From positions 43,251,980-43,315,979 of the forward strand of contig JAJKFL010000042.1 in NCBI GenBank assembly GCA_021186555.1: a stretch of DNA of 64,000 bases, written 5' to 3'. Source of the stretch: Reticulitermes speratus (Eukaryota > Arthropoda > Insecta > Blattodea > Rhinotermitidae). Below, in pieces: positions 43,680 to 54,116 of the stretch. The notes under the pieces were generated by a model, which searched no databases, was not told the origin of the DNA, and was given only the letters and a program-made list of their open reading frames with translations. The position numbers and the translations under genes were made by a program. How positions within the stretch are numbered: position 1 is the first letter of the stretch; the number at the start of each line of letters is the position of its first letter.

Positions 43680-43960
43680 TTGTGTCGGTATAGTGATTAG
43701 GCTGTGAGTTGGACAACCGAGGTATCGTGGTTCTTTTCCCAGCAGGGGCAAGTGATTTTTCTGTTGTCCAAATCATCCAGAATGGCTGTGGGGCCCACCT
43801 GGCCTCCTGCTCCATAGGCACCGGGGCAGCTGGTCTCAAAGACGACGGAGCGTGAAGCTGACAACTCATCTTCATCTGGAGCCGAAGCTAAGAATGAGTG
43901 GAGCTGTACCTCTGCTGCCCCATATGCCATCATGGTAGAAATAGGGGCAACTGTCCCTTA
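43680..43960 (+). repeat. tRNA-derived SINE, family 1 (diverged)
   Basis: TGTCGGTATAGTGATTAGGC, CGTGGTTCTTTTCCCAGCAG, CACCTGGCCTCCTGCTCCAT, GCGTGAAGCTGACAACTCAT and AGCCGAAGCTAAGAATGAGT. Confidence 0.65.
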
Positions 43961-44077
43961 CTAGAAATTTGTATGCGAGGCCTGAGGTTTCAACAGCGGG
44001 TTTTATTGAGTATCCGGATACAGCGTCACTTCCCAGAAGATCTGGATCTTTAAAAATATATTTTCTCTTGTATAAAA

Positions 44078-44280
44078 CGTCTAAACCGGCTTTGAGACCC
44101 ATCCATCCTCTGTAATGGATACCAGGGGCTTTTTCCCTGGGGATAAGAGGCCAGGGGCTGAAGTTGACCACTTATTTTTATGCAGTGCTGAGGTTAATAT
44201 TGTATGGAGTTCAACCGCCACTGCCCACAATATACTTTCGTAGTGTGGTGCTTATTTCAGCACTGGTACAGATTTACCTT
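44078..44280 (+). repeat. SINE family 1, body fragment
   Basis: TCTAAACCGGCTTTGAGACC, then CATCCTCTGTAATGGATACC and AGGGGCTGAAGTTGACCACT. Confidence 0.6.
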
Positions 44281-44584
44281 TACTTCGTTTGTATGCTATA
44301 CAGGCTTGCTGATTGTGGATGTTGTTTTTCTGATTATCTTCCTGAGTAAATTTGAATGTTTAAAAATTTTAGTATTTTGTGATGGTGAATATTCATATTG
44401 TGGTATTCTGGTGGTTTTTGGCACCGTGTAGTGTTGTAGGTGAATGGGTCTGCCACACCTGCCTACAGACTGCATGTGTACTAAATTATATTGCGGTAAT
44501 CAAATAAAGGAAGATGAGCTAGGCGGGGAATGTAGCATGTGCCAGAAAATGAGAAATGCATATGCAATTTTATTCGGAACACGT

Positions 44585-45065
44585 TAAGGAAGTAGACCGC
44601 TTGGAAGACCCAGGCGTAAATGTGAGGATAACGTAGCAGTGCATATTATGGTTTTCTGCCTTGTGACACCGTGTAGTCTGGTAGATAATTTCCGGAGTTT
44701 TGGAGGATTGTACAGCCACATCATCCATACTTTGCTCGGAAATGCTGGCAACTAAGTCCTGAATATGGAAGTAGTGTCTTCCTCCAAACTTTAGCATCTA
44801 CCAGACTACACGGTGTCAGGGTAGAGCACGTCGATGTGATTGTTGGCCTGATTGAAAATCTCAAATCTCAAATTTCAAATAAAGGTTCTTAAGCAAGTGG
44901 CACTGAGTGTGGACTGGATTTGTTTGGCTTGGAATGGGGACCAGTGGCGGGCTGTTGTTAACACGGCAATGAACATTCAGGTTATATGAAATCCGGAGAA
45001 CTTCTTGACCAGCTGAGGAACAATTATCAACTTATGGAGGACTCTTTTCCATGGAATTAGTCAAA
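44585..45065 (+). pseudogene. LINE 3' tail split by a PLE-like inverted pair
   Basis: GTAGACCGCTTGGAAGACCC (R-P-L-G-R-P) at 44590 begins the tail, and 44900-45050 continues it: GTEC..., VAGCC, then EFLTS and NYQLMEDSFPWN, a diverged GEFLDQLSDYQLL. The PLE-like pair at 44650-44825 lies inside. Confidence 0.55.
44650..44825. mobile_element. PLE-like head-to-head pair inside a LINE tail
   Basis: GTGACACCGTGTAGTCTGGT on the left and ACCAGACTACACGGTGTCA on the right form matched inverted ends (one of the clearest). The interior has TTTCCGGAGTTTTGGAGGAT and TCTTCCTCCAAACTTTAGC. Confidence 0.7.
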
Positions 45066-45099
45066 ATGTTCTACTTATTTACGTGTAGAGTTAACGCAA

Positions 45100-45810
45100 G
45101 TACTGAGTGGACATTTGTCTATTTGTCTTTGGTCTCCTCCATTTGTCTACATGTCTTCAATATCCTCCATCTGTCTATTTGTCTTTGGTCTCCTCATTCT
45201 GTCTGCTTGTCTTAGATATCCTCCGTCTGTATATGTGTCTTTGGTCTCATTATTTTTTATACTTTTCTTTGATATCCTCCACTTTTCTACATGTTTTTGG
45301 TTTGCGTTTGTCTACTTGTTTTTGGTCTCCTCCCTTTGTCTACATGTCTTTCGTCCGCTTCTTTCATATACGTGTCTTTAATATCCTTCGTTTGTCTAGT
45401 TACCTTTAGTCTCCTTCGTTCTTGTACTTGTCTGTGTTCTTCTCCGCTTGTCTATTTGTTTTGGTCTCCTCCCTTTGTCTACATGTCTTTCGTCGCTTCT
45501 TTCATATACGTGTCTTTAATATCCTTCGTTTGTCTAGTTACGTTTAGTCTCCTTCGTTCTTGTACTTGTCTGTGTTCTTCTCCGTTTGTCTACTGTTTTT
45601 GGTCTCCTCCCTTTGTCTACATGTCTTTCGTCCGCTTCTTTCATATACGTGTCTTTAATATCCTTCGTTTGTCTAGTTACCTTTAGTCTCCTTCGTTCTT
45701 GTACTTGTCGTGTTCTTCTCCGCTTGTCTATTTGTTTTTGGCCTCCTCCGTTTCTCCTTTACCGTCTTTTTCTGCTTCTATTTCTCTTCCTTCTCCTTTT
45801 TCTGCTTTGG
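45100..45810. repeat. Pyrimidine-rich tandem region with three ~138 bp copies
   Basis: A loose 30 bp motif (TGTCTTTGGTCTCCTCC, then TTTGTCTACA) fills 45100-45320. From 45324 a ~138 bp unit repeats at 45324, 45463 and 45601. Open plus-strand frames rich in C, F, L and S are composition artefacts. Confidence 0.9.
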
Positions 45811-46470
45811 CACGCTATTCACTGTGGCCTCTTCCAATTCGGAATTGGCTACAGAACAGTAAAATATTTCGACTTGTGTTGGCAGCCCCAGTTTTGCTAA
45901 GCCTGTAGTTAAAACAGAAAACAGATTTCTTACTTAAATTCATACGAAGCATTAAAGCAAATAATGCCTTTTCATTCACGGAAGAGAGGGTTGAAGCATA
46001 ATAACGGCAAGTGTGGTGGCAGCAAGAAACAAAGTTTCTGTTTTCGTACGTTTGCAGCCCTTGCGGTGAGGATATACAAAACACCATAGGTAACAAGAGG
46101 TAACGTTACCTCCTTAGACTTCAAAAACTTTCCAGCTTCTTTCAGCCTCTGTTGAAGTTTGCCCCCCTTTTTACCAAGCATGCAGTTGAAAAGCGGAACG
46201 TTAATTAAAAGGGAATCTTGGCGTCGTCTTTGTGCTCCTTGCAAGTTTCACTCAATCTTCGTTACCTACATCACTGCTCTGAAGAACGTTCTCCTTCCGT
46301 TTTGCTAACATCTCAGTGCCACAACGCAGGCAAAAACTAAACAACCCTCACAGTTTTTGAAATATTACTACGGAGTCTCAGACGAAATTTTGTATATAAA
46401 CCATATTATTATTTGTCTTGAATAATAAACGATATATATAATTATTAATTACGTGGATTATTTGGAAGGT
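45811..46470. other. Unassigned; minus-strand open frames without known motif
   Basis: Frames at 45815-46096 and 45972-46244 (minus) give peptides such as KKGGKLQQRLKEAGKFLKSK. No family is recognised. They could be a worn transposon interior. A direct repeat GGTAACAAGAGGTAACG lies at 46087. Confidence 0.3.
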
Positions 46471-46482
46471 ACCAAAACGATC

Positions 46483-46740
46483 GGGCAGCCCCATGCAAGT
46501 AGTTACTAGGCTATCAGCCGGATCACTGGAAAACCAGGGTTCGATTCGTGACAGTGGCGAAGGCCGGCTGTGGGGCTTCCCCATTCAGTGCTTTCTGGAT
46601 TTTGTTTCTCCGTTGGTAAAGCATCCGGAGCGTGAAGCTCAGTACTGAACTCTACAGAGTATTGAGGTTTAAGAAAGACTCCAGCTATGCCTCAACAAGA
46701 AGGTCAGAGGCTTGTAGTGGGCCGCTGTGCCTCTCATTAA
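46483..46740 (+). repeat. SINE family 1 (degenerate)
   Basis: TAGTTACTAGGCTATCAGCC, B box AGGGTTCGATTCG, GGTAAAGCATCCGGAGCGTG and AGAGTATTGAGGTTTAAGAA. Confidence 0.6.
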
Positions 46741-47255
46741 CTTTTATGTTCTATAACTGATATAGCCATGTAGAAATAATTATCCGCATAGGTTTTGGAT
46801 ATGAGGTTTCAGTTCTTAACTGACTGACGAACTAAGCAACTGACTAACTAATTAACTAAGTAACTAATTAACTTACGAAGAACTTGGTGCGTAGTCGTCT
46901 TATGAAAGGTGTTTTTCTCTTAACCTCACGAGATATATCCTGCCACTCATTGAACCCGGATGCCTATCACAGTGCCGACAACATTCCGACATTCGTTCCT
47001 ATTCTGTGCCAGATTAATCCAGTCCACATCAACTGTATGCTGCTCCTTTAAATGTCTATTTTATTGCTGTCTTCCTGCACTTTTCTTTATCTTAAACACT
47101 TCTGCCCCGGGATGGAAGACAGTGAATGGGAATAACTATATGGAAGACTGTGGGGGAGTGCACCCGTGTGAAAGGTTGGCACCCTCACCAGACTACAGAC
47201 TGCACTGTAGCCTAACACAGAAGCGAACAAAGGGCAGTAACGTTAATGAGAAGGC
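46741..47255. other. No gene; short (CTAA)n tract 46826-46880
   Basis: AACTAATTAACTAAGTAACT-type repeats as in LINE tail flanks. A plus-strand frame at 46960-47301 has no known motif. Confidence 0.4.
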
Positions 47256-47257
47256 TG

Positions 47258-47512
47258 AACGTAGCGCAGTCGGTCTAGTGGCTGTGATGCGGGCTGCATA
47301 GCTTTTACCGCAGGAGCAAAACGTGCAGACAGGCTTTGGGCCTTACCCAGCCTCATATTCAATTGGTACCGGGGTTCTTTCCTGCGGGTAAAGCGGCCGG
47401 GGCGTAAAGCTGACCACTCACCTTTATCTTATGCTGAAGTTAAGAATGAGTGGCGCTGAAACTCCACTCCCCTATGCCTGTGTGGCATGCACTTGGATAA
47501 ATTTAGCTTTAC
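47258..47512 (+). repeat. tRNA-derived SINE, family 1
   Basis: GAACGTAGCGCAGTCGGTCT head, ACCCAGCCTCATATTCAATT, GGTAAAGCGGCCGGGGCGTA and AGTTAAGAATGAGTGGCGC. The B box is not evident. Confidence 0.75.
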
Positions 47513-48235
47513 TTTAAGTTTTCTGAACCTCTAGCAAATCAAGTATGTCTTTTGTTAATGTCTATTGTAAGATCAAAACAGTTGTTAAATAAACATTTGT
47601 ATTAGAGTGTTAATCGATTAATCTTGAGGTGTCAGGGATGTGTGGAATATATTCTTGTGTTCGCACAGACACGATTCCGTTTGGCGAAGCAACCAGACTC
47701 TTTGTATGCGTGTCATTTTAGCGCTCCATTGTTCCAGGATGCTTTCCTTTCAGTTATTTGTGGCCGGGTGATGATCTGTTTGCTCCACTTTTCAATATCA
47801 AACAGTGCTTCAAATCTAATTACCTGGCGTGTATTATGCTGTTGGAAATAGCCTTTACTCCGGCAGCCAGTACATACGTGTACACTGACAAGAAGGTGAT
47901 CAAGAGAAGTGCCACTCTATAAGTCACGTATCATAATACGCTGTTGGACTGTCACTGGCTTGGAGCGTCACTGATCTATATCAGTGGGACGTGATTGTTT
48001 TCGTAAGGATGGTAACTGCATTTGTGGTAGGCTTATAGTTCTACGTTTAGAGGTATTCAATATTATATTGCTGTGAAACAAGATGGATTTCAATTATTAT
48101 TATTATTCGTGCTGTTAAGCCTGCACGTTAAACACATATTGAATTTAATTATTTATAGTAATAATAATTATTATTTTTACTATAAAAATCGGACAATGTG
48201 AAAATTAAAAAATCTGACAAACTAACGCGCTTAGT
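47513..48235. other. No recognised feature
   Basis: AT-rich, with a short TTATTATTATTATT run at 48095. Nothing else is supported. Confidence 0.45.
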
Positions 48236-48237
48236 AA

Positions 48238-48535
48238 CAAGGTGGCGCAGTTGGTTGAGGCACTGCGCTACAAGCCGGAAGGTCGCGGGTTCGATTCCTA
48301 ATGGCGTCATTTGGATTTTTTATTGACATAATCCTTCCGGCCGCACTGTGTCCCTGGGGGTCGACTCAGCCTCTAACAGCAATGAGTACCAGGAATATTT
48401 CCTGGGGGGTAAAGGCGGCCGGTGCGTAGGGCTGACAACTTTACCACCTTCATGTGCCGACTGTCTTGAAATCTGGGAGCTTCAACCTCCTTGAACCCCA
48501 GGGCCTGTCCAGGCCTGTAATGGGATTGCCTTGTC
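48238..48535 (+). repeat. tRNA-derived SINE, family 2 (well preserved)
   Basis: AAGGTGGCGCAGTTGGTTGA, GGCACTGCGCTACAAGCCGG, B box GCGGGTTCGATTCC, then GGCCGCACTGTGTCCCTGGG, TAAAGGCGGCCGGTGCGTAG and GTGCCGACTGTC. Best reference copy for family 2 here. Confidence 0.88.
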
Positions 48536-48764
48536 TTTAAGTATCAAGGTTTACACACAAGTTGTTTAAATCAGCAACAATTAAATGACATTAAATTCTT
48601 CATTATCAACGTGCTGACACAACAGCCAAACGCAAATTACAGGAACAGCACAGTAACATGATTGATGTTCATGTAATAACTAACCACAAACATAAACGGA
48701 AGGAAAATAACGAAATACAAAGATAATCAGAATAAGAACACAAGAAAGTTGAGGACCTATAGAA

Positions 48765-49042
48765 AGGTAAAGGTTGTCACCTTACATGCCCAGCAGGTAC
48801 AGAGGGGAGATAGGGGTGTAGCTATACTCATACTCGATCCCAGTCCTAGAAGGGGGGTCAACACCACGCTCCGGCCTCTTCATCCCCAAGAAAAACACCC
48901 TGTACCCATTGCACAAAAGGCTGGGTGGACCTCGGGGCCTGTCTGGATGGGTCCGAAAAATCTCGCTTCCCACCGGGTTTGAACCCCGGACCGTCCAACG
49001 CGTAGCGGGTCGCCGTACCGACTAACCTAACCCGGCCGCCTC
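48765..49042 (-). repeat. tRNA-derived SINE, family 1
   Basis: In the minus orientation: GCCGGGTTAGGTTAGTCGG head, B box CGGGGTTCAAACCCGG, CACCCAGCCTTTTGTGCAAT and GAAGAGGCCGGAGCGTGG. Confidence 0.82.
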
Positions 49043-49621
49043 TATCACGTATGATTATAGTTATTATTTTAAGGAATCGTTAAGCAAGCCTTCCATTGCA
49101 TATACCAATATCCCTACTGATGGCAGCAGCCGCCGTTTCGTATCTAGCGGAAGGAGAATTGCGACGTTTAAGTCAACACGATGAAAAGTAAAATCTCCGA
49201 GATTTCGATCGGCACAGAATACCGACAGTAGGGTTATAAATATATGTGAAATACGTTTTTTTTTCCACGAAAATTTCAGCTATGACGACGCACTTAGCCT
49301 CTGAAGCTTCACACCCTTCGGGTCAGAAGATACTACATTTATGCCTTATTTTTATTAATACTTGTACCGGTTTAAAAATACTGTCCGCCACTTTGTACAG
49401 CATTAGGCTCCGTCTTCCTGTTCGTAATGTCAGAGACTCCACCATTCTTTCTGTTAAACACAAAACTATCCTTAAAGCAGCACACTTGGTCGGTATAGCC
49501 GTAGACATAGTTAGAAAACCTGTCGCTGATTTTAAAACAAATTTCATATTAACTGTCTCTATTTGCTCGCAAAAGGCTGACTCTCGATTTTGTATTAGAA
49601 ATTTATTAGAAACACGAGGAT
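49043..49621. other. Unassigned; open frame 49246-49623
   Basis: A 125-codon plus-strand frame (start at 49246) contains SVKHKTILKAAHLVGIAVDI. It is not recognised. It directly precedes a LINE C-terminal fragment and could be unrelated host DNA. Low support as a gene. Confidence 0.25.
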
Positions 49622-49889
49622 AAAATGGTGGGGATATCTTAACAGGATGGAAAAATAAAAAAAACAGAGGTAGATTACGGAATGGAATCCCACAGGAATG
49701 AGATCTAAAGGACGACCAAGAAATAGATGGAAAGATGAAGTGCTAAATGATTTAAAGATATTAAAAGTGAAGAAATGGACATATCTCTTTAAAGACAGAA
49801 AAGTCTGGTGTGAACTGGTGCAGAAGGCCAACACACACAAAGGGTGTCAGCAGAAAAAGAAGATTTTATTAGAACCTCTAATATTTTAG
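49622..49889 (+). pseudogene. LINE ORF2 C-terminal fragment (second family)
   Basis: KWWGYLNRMEK, a stop, then MRSKGRPRNRWKDEVLNDLK and KVKKWTYLFKDRKVW. This is a classic post-RT tail (W-G-H-L-x-R-M, then GRPRKRW-DEV--DLK). The early stop shows it is dead. It belongs to a different LINE from the RRRWEDNIKMDLKE family. Confidence 0.75.
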
Positions 49890-50022
49890 TACGATGTTCG
49901 GTCATTACTCACACTTACCCTGTCTTTTGTTCTTGTTCAGTTTAACTGTGTCGTGCCACTGTATTTGTGTGTCAATACATTCTTGTTGGGTTTTTAATTG
50001 GCTCCGCGATATTGGACTGCCC

Positions 50023-50261
50023 TTAACCATTTAAAGTCGAAACTTATCTGTTTTATATAAGGACTCAGTGCGTACCGCGCAGTAAACACTCACCACGTCG
50101 ATTACACAAAATCAATCTGTCAATGCTGTGTAAAACAAAAAGTCGCTGTTTGTTCTCAGATCCACACAAAACACATAAACACACTGTGTGGGTAGGACGT
50201 AGAATTTTTGAATGTTAAACCTGTTGGTACGTAAAGTAACCGCCAGGTTTTGAAAGGTTAA
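50023..50261 (+). mobile_element. piggyBac-type MITE, single-unit copy with parental satellite A segment
   Basis: TTAACCATTTAAAG left end; CGTACCGCGCAGTAAACACT; CGCTGTTTGTTCTCAGATCC; then GTAGAATTTTTGAATG, TTAAACCTGTTGGTACGTAA and AGTAACCGCCAGGTTTTG to AAAGGTTAA. The last 45 bp align with the 42 bp unit of satellite A. Confidence 0.78.
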
Positions 50262-50758
50262 TAAACTGATTTGAATTAAGTAATCAATACGGCAAGGCTT
50301 TGCGCGTTCTTCTCTGAATTCCCTGTTTACTTGCACGACTGATCTCCATAGGTTACCTCCACTGTTTCTTATGGAGGGTAATTTTCTGTCGGGTTGACAA
50401 CATTTCGTTGCGTAGGCATAAGAGTGAATTTTATGGTCTATACATTAATTATTTTAATGCTGTAAGTCGCACTTTTGTCTTGTGCAAGAAGCGAAGACCA
50501 CACCAGTGGAAGCAAGCTGTCACCCTGCCCACGTCTGGGGCACAATACAGAGCATTGCGCACTGTTACGGTCTGCTGCAGAAGAGTGCATTGGGAGACGG
50601 CGTGAGTGTATCTTACACGGAAGAACTGCAGTCCCGCGCTAACCATCAAGATATCTTGGTGGTAACAGAGTTATAATGTGGCCATTTGATGACCTAATAA
50701 GCTGTGCCGTTCACGGTGTGCCATTTTTAACTCCTTGAAATATGAAATGCATCTACAT

Positions 50759-50985
50759 GACCCTTACAGCCCAGTGGTTACGTTACGTACCACCAGGTTT
50801 AACATTCAAAAATTCTACTTGTGGCCACAGAATGCGTGTATGTATCTCAGAAGGAACAGCGATTATTTCTGTATACAACTTTAACTGGTTGGTTGTTATA
50901 ACTGAGGCAGAATGTGTTTACTGCGCGGTACGACTGAATCTTTAAATGTAATTCGTGTTCATATTAGTCTTTAAAGAAATAATTA
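50759..50985 (-). mobile_element. piggyBac-type MITE, inverted single-unit copy
   Basis: ACCACCAGGTTTAACATTCA, AAAATTCTACTTGTGGCC, AACAGCGATTATTTCTGTAT, then GTGTTTACTGCGCGGTACG: the exact inverse order of the copy at 50023. The two lie 500 bp apart in opposite orientation. Confidence 0.72.
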
Positions 50986-51625
50986 AAAGTTCCGTTCATA
51001 CTCCCGGATATCACTGAGTTTTCTTTACAGAGATCAGGGGGTTAAAGTTCATAAAGTAAACAAAAAATGGTATATCGATATTCATTTGGAAGTGTATAAT
51101 AACAATAATATTAAAAATAACAGTAGTAGTGATGGCAGTAATAACAACAGCTAACAACAAAATTTCTGCCTCGAAAGGTAACAATACTTCATACAGTTTA
51201 TTCCACATTTATACGACTTAGGACCTGATTACGTATTTAGACGTAACTCAGTTCATTTTGTATTTTCTGCTGCACCTTACGAAGCTGAACGCCTTTGTAC
51301 CCTGAAGGCACAAGCACCATCTAGACAATGGTGGCTGTGCTGGACCAGTTTCATTCTTCAATTTATTCCTCCGGTTACCTATTCGTTTTTCTCTCTCTCT
51401 AACCCTTTCTTCAGTTCTGTCTACATGTCATGTACATTTCCCGTTCTATGCTTCAACTCATGAGTGTCCTAACTTGCAAGTTACAGCAATTTGAAATAGT
51501 AAAATAGATGAACCACCTTTCGTCAATTGTCCAACCCTCAGTGTAAGTCACTATATTGACTGAGCTATCCCGGGTACACTTTCTGAAAGTTAGTTAGACC
51601 TATATTGTTCATGCCTATAAACATT
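50986..51625. other. No gene; isolated SINE head fragment near 51555
   Basis: ACTGAGCTATCCCGGGTACA at 51557 is an inverted A-box region of family 1 (GTACCCGGGATAGCTCAGT). The remainder is AT-rich with AATAATAA-type repeats. Confidence 0.4.
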
Positions 51626-51627
51626 TT

Positions 51628-51860
51628 TTGAGCAGTCGGTGTGGCGACTAGGCTATGGACTGAATGGTTCGGGGCTCGACTCCCTTGAGGGACAAAAATG
51701 ATTCCTCTTCCAGAGCACCCAGACTGCCTCTGAGGCTTACCCAGCCTCATATTCAGTGGGTACCGTGGTTGGAGCCTGCGGCTACACCCCTACTTCCTCT
51801 TATGTCTTTAAGTCTTTCACATATACCTATACAATACTGTACTGCAAGCCAGATTCATGA
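51628..51860 (+). repeat. SINE family 1 (3'-eroded)
   Basis: TTTGAGCAGTCGGTGTGGCG, B box GGTTCGGGGCTCGACTCCC, CTTACCCAGCCTCATATTCA and GTGGGTACCG. Confidence 0.65.
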
Positions 51861-51884
51861 TGTTACGTCTGGGAGACGCTGTGT

Positions 51885-52055
51885 ATTGTAAGAAGTTCAA
51901 AGTGTGGTTAAATTCACTTCTTGGCCCTTGCAGATGGGACCAATAATTTGTCCCGAAACGTCGGTACAGAACTACCACTCAACGCTGCGTAACATCCCAG
52001 AAGAGCGCAGATCTCATCTACATCGTGGCGGAAGCCTGAAATCGCGCACACCATT
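51885..52055 (+). mobile_element. PLE-like terminal relic with hammerhead-like hairpin
   Basis: 51929-51963 reads UUGCAGA-U, stem GGGAC/GUCCC (51936-51940 with 51950-51954), GAAAC, GUC. Downstream CTGCGTAACATCCCAGAAGA, then CATCGTGGCGGAAGCCTGA, inverts the flank seen at 7885. A6 of the core is C, so it is likely inactive. Confidence 0.6.
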
Positions 52056-52079
52056 AGAAGACGTCTCTAAACGATCAGT

Positions 52080-53280
52080 CAACTTACGTTAGAAACAGTG
52101 TAATGTGAATCCCTAAGGCTATAAGAAGAAATTACGTTTTGCGTTTGGAACATCAGCTATTACGTATTATTAAATTCCATCATTCCTTGTTACGTAAAGT
52201 TTCCTGTCGACATAACCATAACAGTTTAAAGCACAGTGGTAAATATATATACCACTTTCTGTAACATTAAGAAGCACTGCGTTTTGCTCACACAGTGTAT
52301 TTGTGTTTCATATGCTTCCTCATATTAACAGCCATTATATCTGTACACAGCATTAATTGGTTAGTGTTTCTAACAGACACGAACTAAATTTCACATTATT
52401 ATCACCGTGCATCAGTTGGTTTAATTTTGTTTCATTAGACACGAACTGTTTTCTCTGTGAGGTACGAACTGAAGTTTTATATACGGTTTCTAGTAATGTC
52501 AGATTTAACATGGCTAAATTACTCAGATTTCTTCTACTGCTACTACATAGAGAAACGATTTGTACAGCAGTTAACTCTTTGTGTAAACTGGTTGGTGTTT
52601 TATTAATGCAAATTGGTTTTCAAATTTCCTTGAGCTTCAAGTAGACATATGACGTCATTTACGTCTCATTCCATATATTTTATGTTCAGTTACGTTTTAA
52701 CAAAAGACAGAGTTGGTGCTCGTCATCAGGACGCGCCAGTGGTGGAGAGGGTGCTTCAGGAAATCCGGAGTTATTGAGGGCGTCTCTACTTTTGCTTCAT
52801 GTGAAAGACGTTCGTTGTCGGGCGCCAGAAGCAGTTCGTTTCTCTTACGAATGCTGGAACCAACAGCACAAAAACGTATGACAGAATTCGGCTGTGTGGC
52901 TTTCCTTATATCGCATAAATTGTTATTATTCATACTGGTGAGAAACGTTCCTCTGGCGCAAGATAGATGGCATTACGTGCGCTATCCAGACAAGAAGCTG
53001 ACGGAGACGCATGAGGAATTTATCTTCTTCTTCTTCCTGGCGCCTCTAGACTTCAGAAACTTTCGTGGAAAGTGTCTGCGCCTCCACAGATTTAGGGTTT
53101 ATTAAAGTACTATTAAGGCTATAAACTTACAGCCCTTCTGAGCTTGTGCTTTTTTTTTTTTTAGAGGTCAATATAAGTGGTGGGGTGATTTTTATGGTGG
53201 TTTATCGATTGTGAGGCACAGACGTACCTTATTCTTGGGGCTGTTAGGTGTTAACATTAATTGGTCCCTTATTTACCTAA
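52080..53280. other. Unassigned; degenerate MITE unit at 52270-52380
   Basis: CACAGTGTATTTGTGTTTCA, then CAGCATTAATTGGTTAGTGT, is a decayed inverted unit of the piggyBac-type MITE. A 130-codon plus-strand frame (52713-53105) has no known motif and no splice context. Confidence 0.4.
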
Positions 53281-53283
53281 CTA

Positions 53284-53468
53284 CAGTCGAACCCGGTTAT
53301 AACGACTTAGGTTTATACAACACCTCGTCTATAACGTCATATGTCCCGTGGTACCAATTAATTCCTCACTGTTAACCATAACATTATACTCGTCAGTTAT
53401 AACAACACTCGTTTATAACGACACAAAATATTCAGTCCCTTTCATGACGTTATAACCGAGTTCGACTG
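53284..53468. mobile_element. 185 bp pogo/Tigger-type MITE, copy 2
   Basis: Same length as the copy at 2548, about ten differences by eye. The left flank is TA (53282-53283); the right flank reads CA, a decayed duplication. TIRs are CAGTCGAACCCGGTTATAAC and its right-hand partner CAGTCGAACTCGGTTATAAC. Confidence 0.88.
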
Positions 53469-53590
53469 CACCTATCTACCTACTTACCTACCTACTTACC
53501 TACCTGTCTACTTGTCTGTCTATGCATCCATTTATGTATCTGTCCATTTATCTATCCGTCTGTCTATCCATCCACTCATCCACTTCTAAC
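53469..53590. repeat. (CTAC)n/(TCTG)n degenerate microsatellite
   Basis: CTATCTACCTACTTACCTAC-type repeats followed by TCTGTCTATCCATCC. Confidence 0.85.
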
Positions 53591-53639
53591 ATGAGAGAAG
53601 TAAACTGCTGAAAATATGTTACCTGAAGATAACCGTCTT

Positions 53640-53812
53640 ACGGAATATGACGCCGTGTATTTTGCTTAGATGTACTGACGTAACTGAGGAACCTATGTCT
53701 TCCATCATCAGAGGCGATAATACTGATGATGGAGGCAGAAAGTTTTGTTGAAACAGCAGTATATATCTATCAGACTACACGGCATTACATCCCAGAAGAC
53801 GGTCACTTTCCT
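53640..53812. mobile_element. PLE-like head-to-head pair
   Basis: ATATGACGCCGTGTATTTTG on the left and CAGACTACACGGCATTACAT on the right are inverted ends. The two CUGAUGAUGG-type boxes meet in the middle: CCATCATCAG at 53700 and CTGATGATGG at 53725. The left copy's GGAA/UUCC stem survives, but GAAAC is decayed; the right copy has GAAAC. Confidence 0.65.
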
Positions 53813-53977
53813 AGTAACCGTCTTGAGACCATGACATCTGATGTCAGTTGGTTAATGCAAGTGAAGATGGCACGTTTACGTTAAAATGGATCTGTGAGAT
53901 ACAAGTTGTGAGAATTTGAACTTCGTTTATATGGCTGATGGTCTGTTTCTGTTATAAGCTTATTGTTGTATTTGCAG

Positions 53978-54116
53978 AGGCAGTTCGACGCATATGGTAC
54001 CTGAGCCACCGCCTGCACCGCCCCCATCAACCCAGCAACGGGACATCGCACATGTGGCGACCCGCTACCTGGAAGACAACGTAAAGGCCTGGATCAACCC
54101 CAGAATATTTGCAAAG
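53978..54116 (+). CDS. Internal exon of an unidentified host gene
   Basis: A 139 bp exon is bounded by TATTGTTGTATTTGCAG (acceptor, AG at 53976-53977) and GT at 54117-54118 (GTAACATAAAG donor). One base completes the preceding codon; 46 codons follow, ending exactly on a codon boundary. The peptide has a proline-rich start (MVPEPPPAPPPSTQQ) and a non-repetitive end, TRYLEDNVKAWINPRIFAK. GC content is far above that of the flanks, and the other two frames contain a stop or look unnatural. The peptide is not recognised and no neighbouring exon is visible in the window, so flanking introns are long. It could instead be an unusual repeat, but no second copy exists here. No function is proposed. 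Confidence 0.6.

Noticed and set aside
49246..49623. 125-codon plus-strand frame as a gene
   Set aside because: No family motif, next to a dead LINE tail; likely chance or element interior.
50022..50060. Hammerhead-like GACU/AGUC stem followed by GAAAC
   Set aside because: No CUGANGA box, 16 nt loop, and the sequence is the left end of a piggyBac-type MITE; pairing is probably coincidental.
52713..53105. 130-codon plus-strand frame as a gene
   Set aside because: No recognisable domain, no splice or start context; length can arise by chance in 64 kb.
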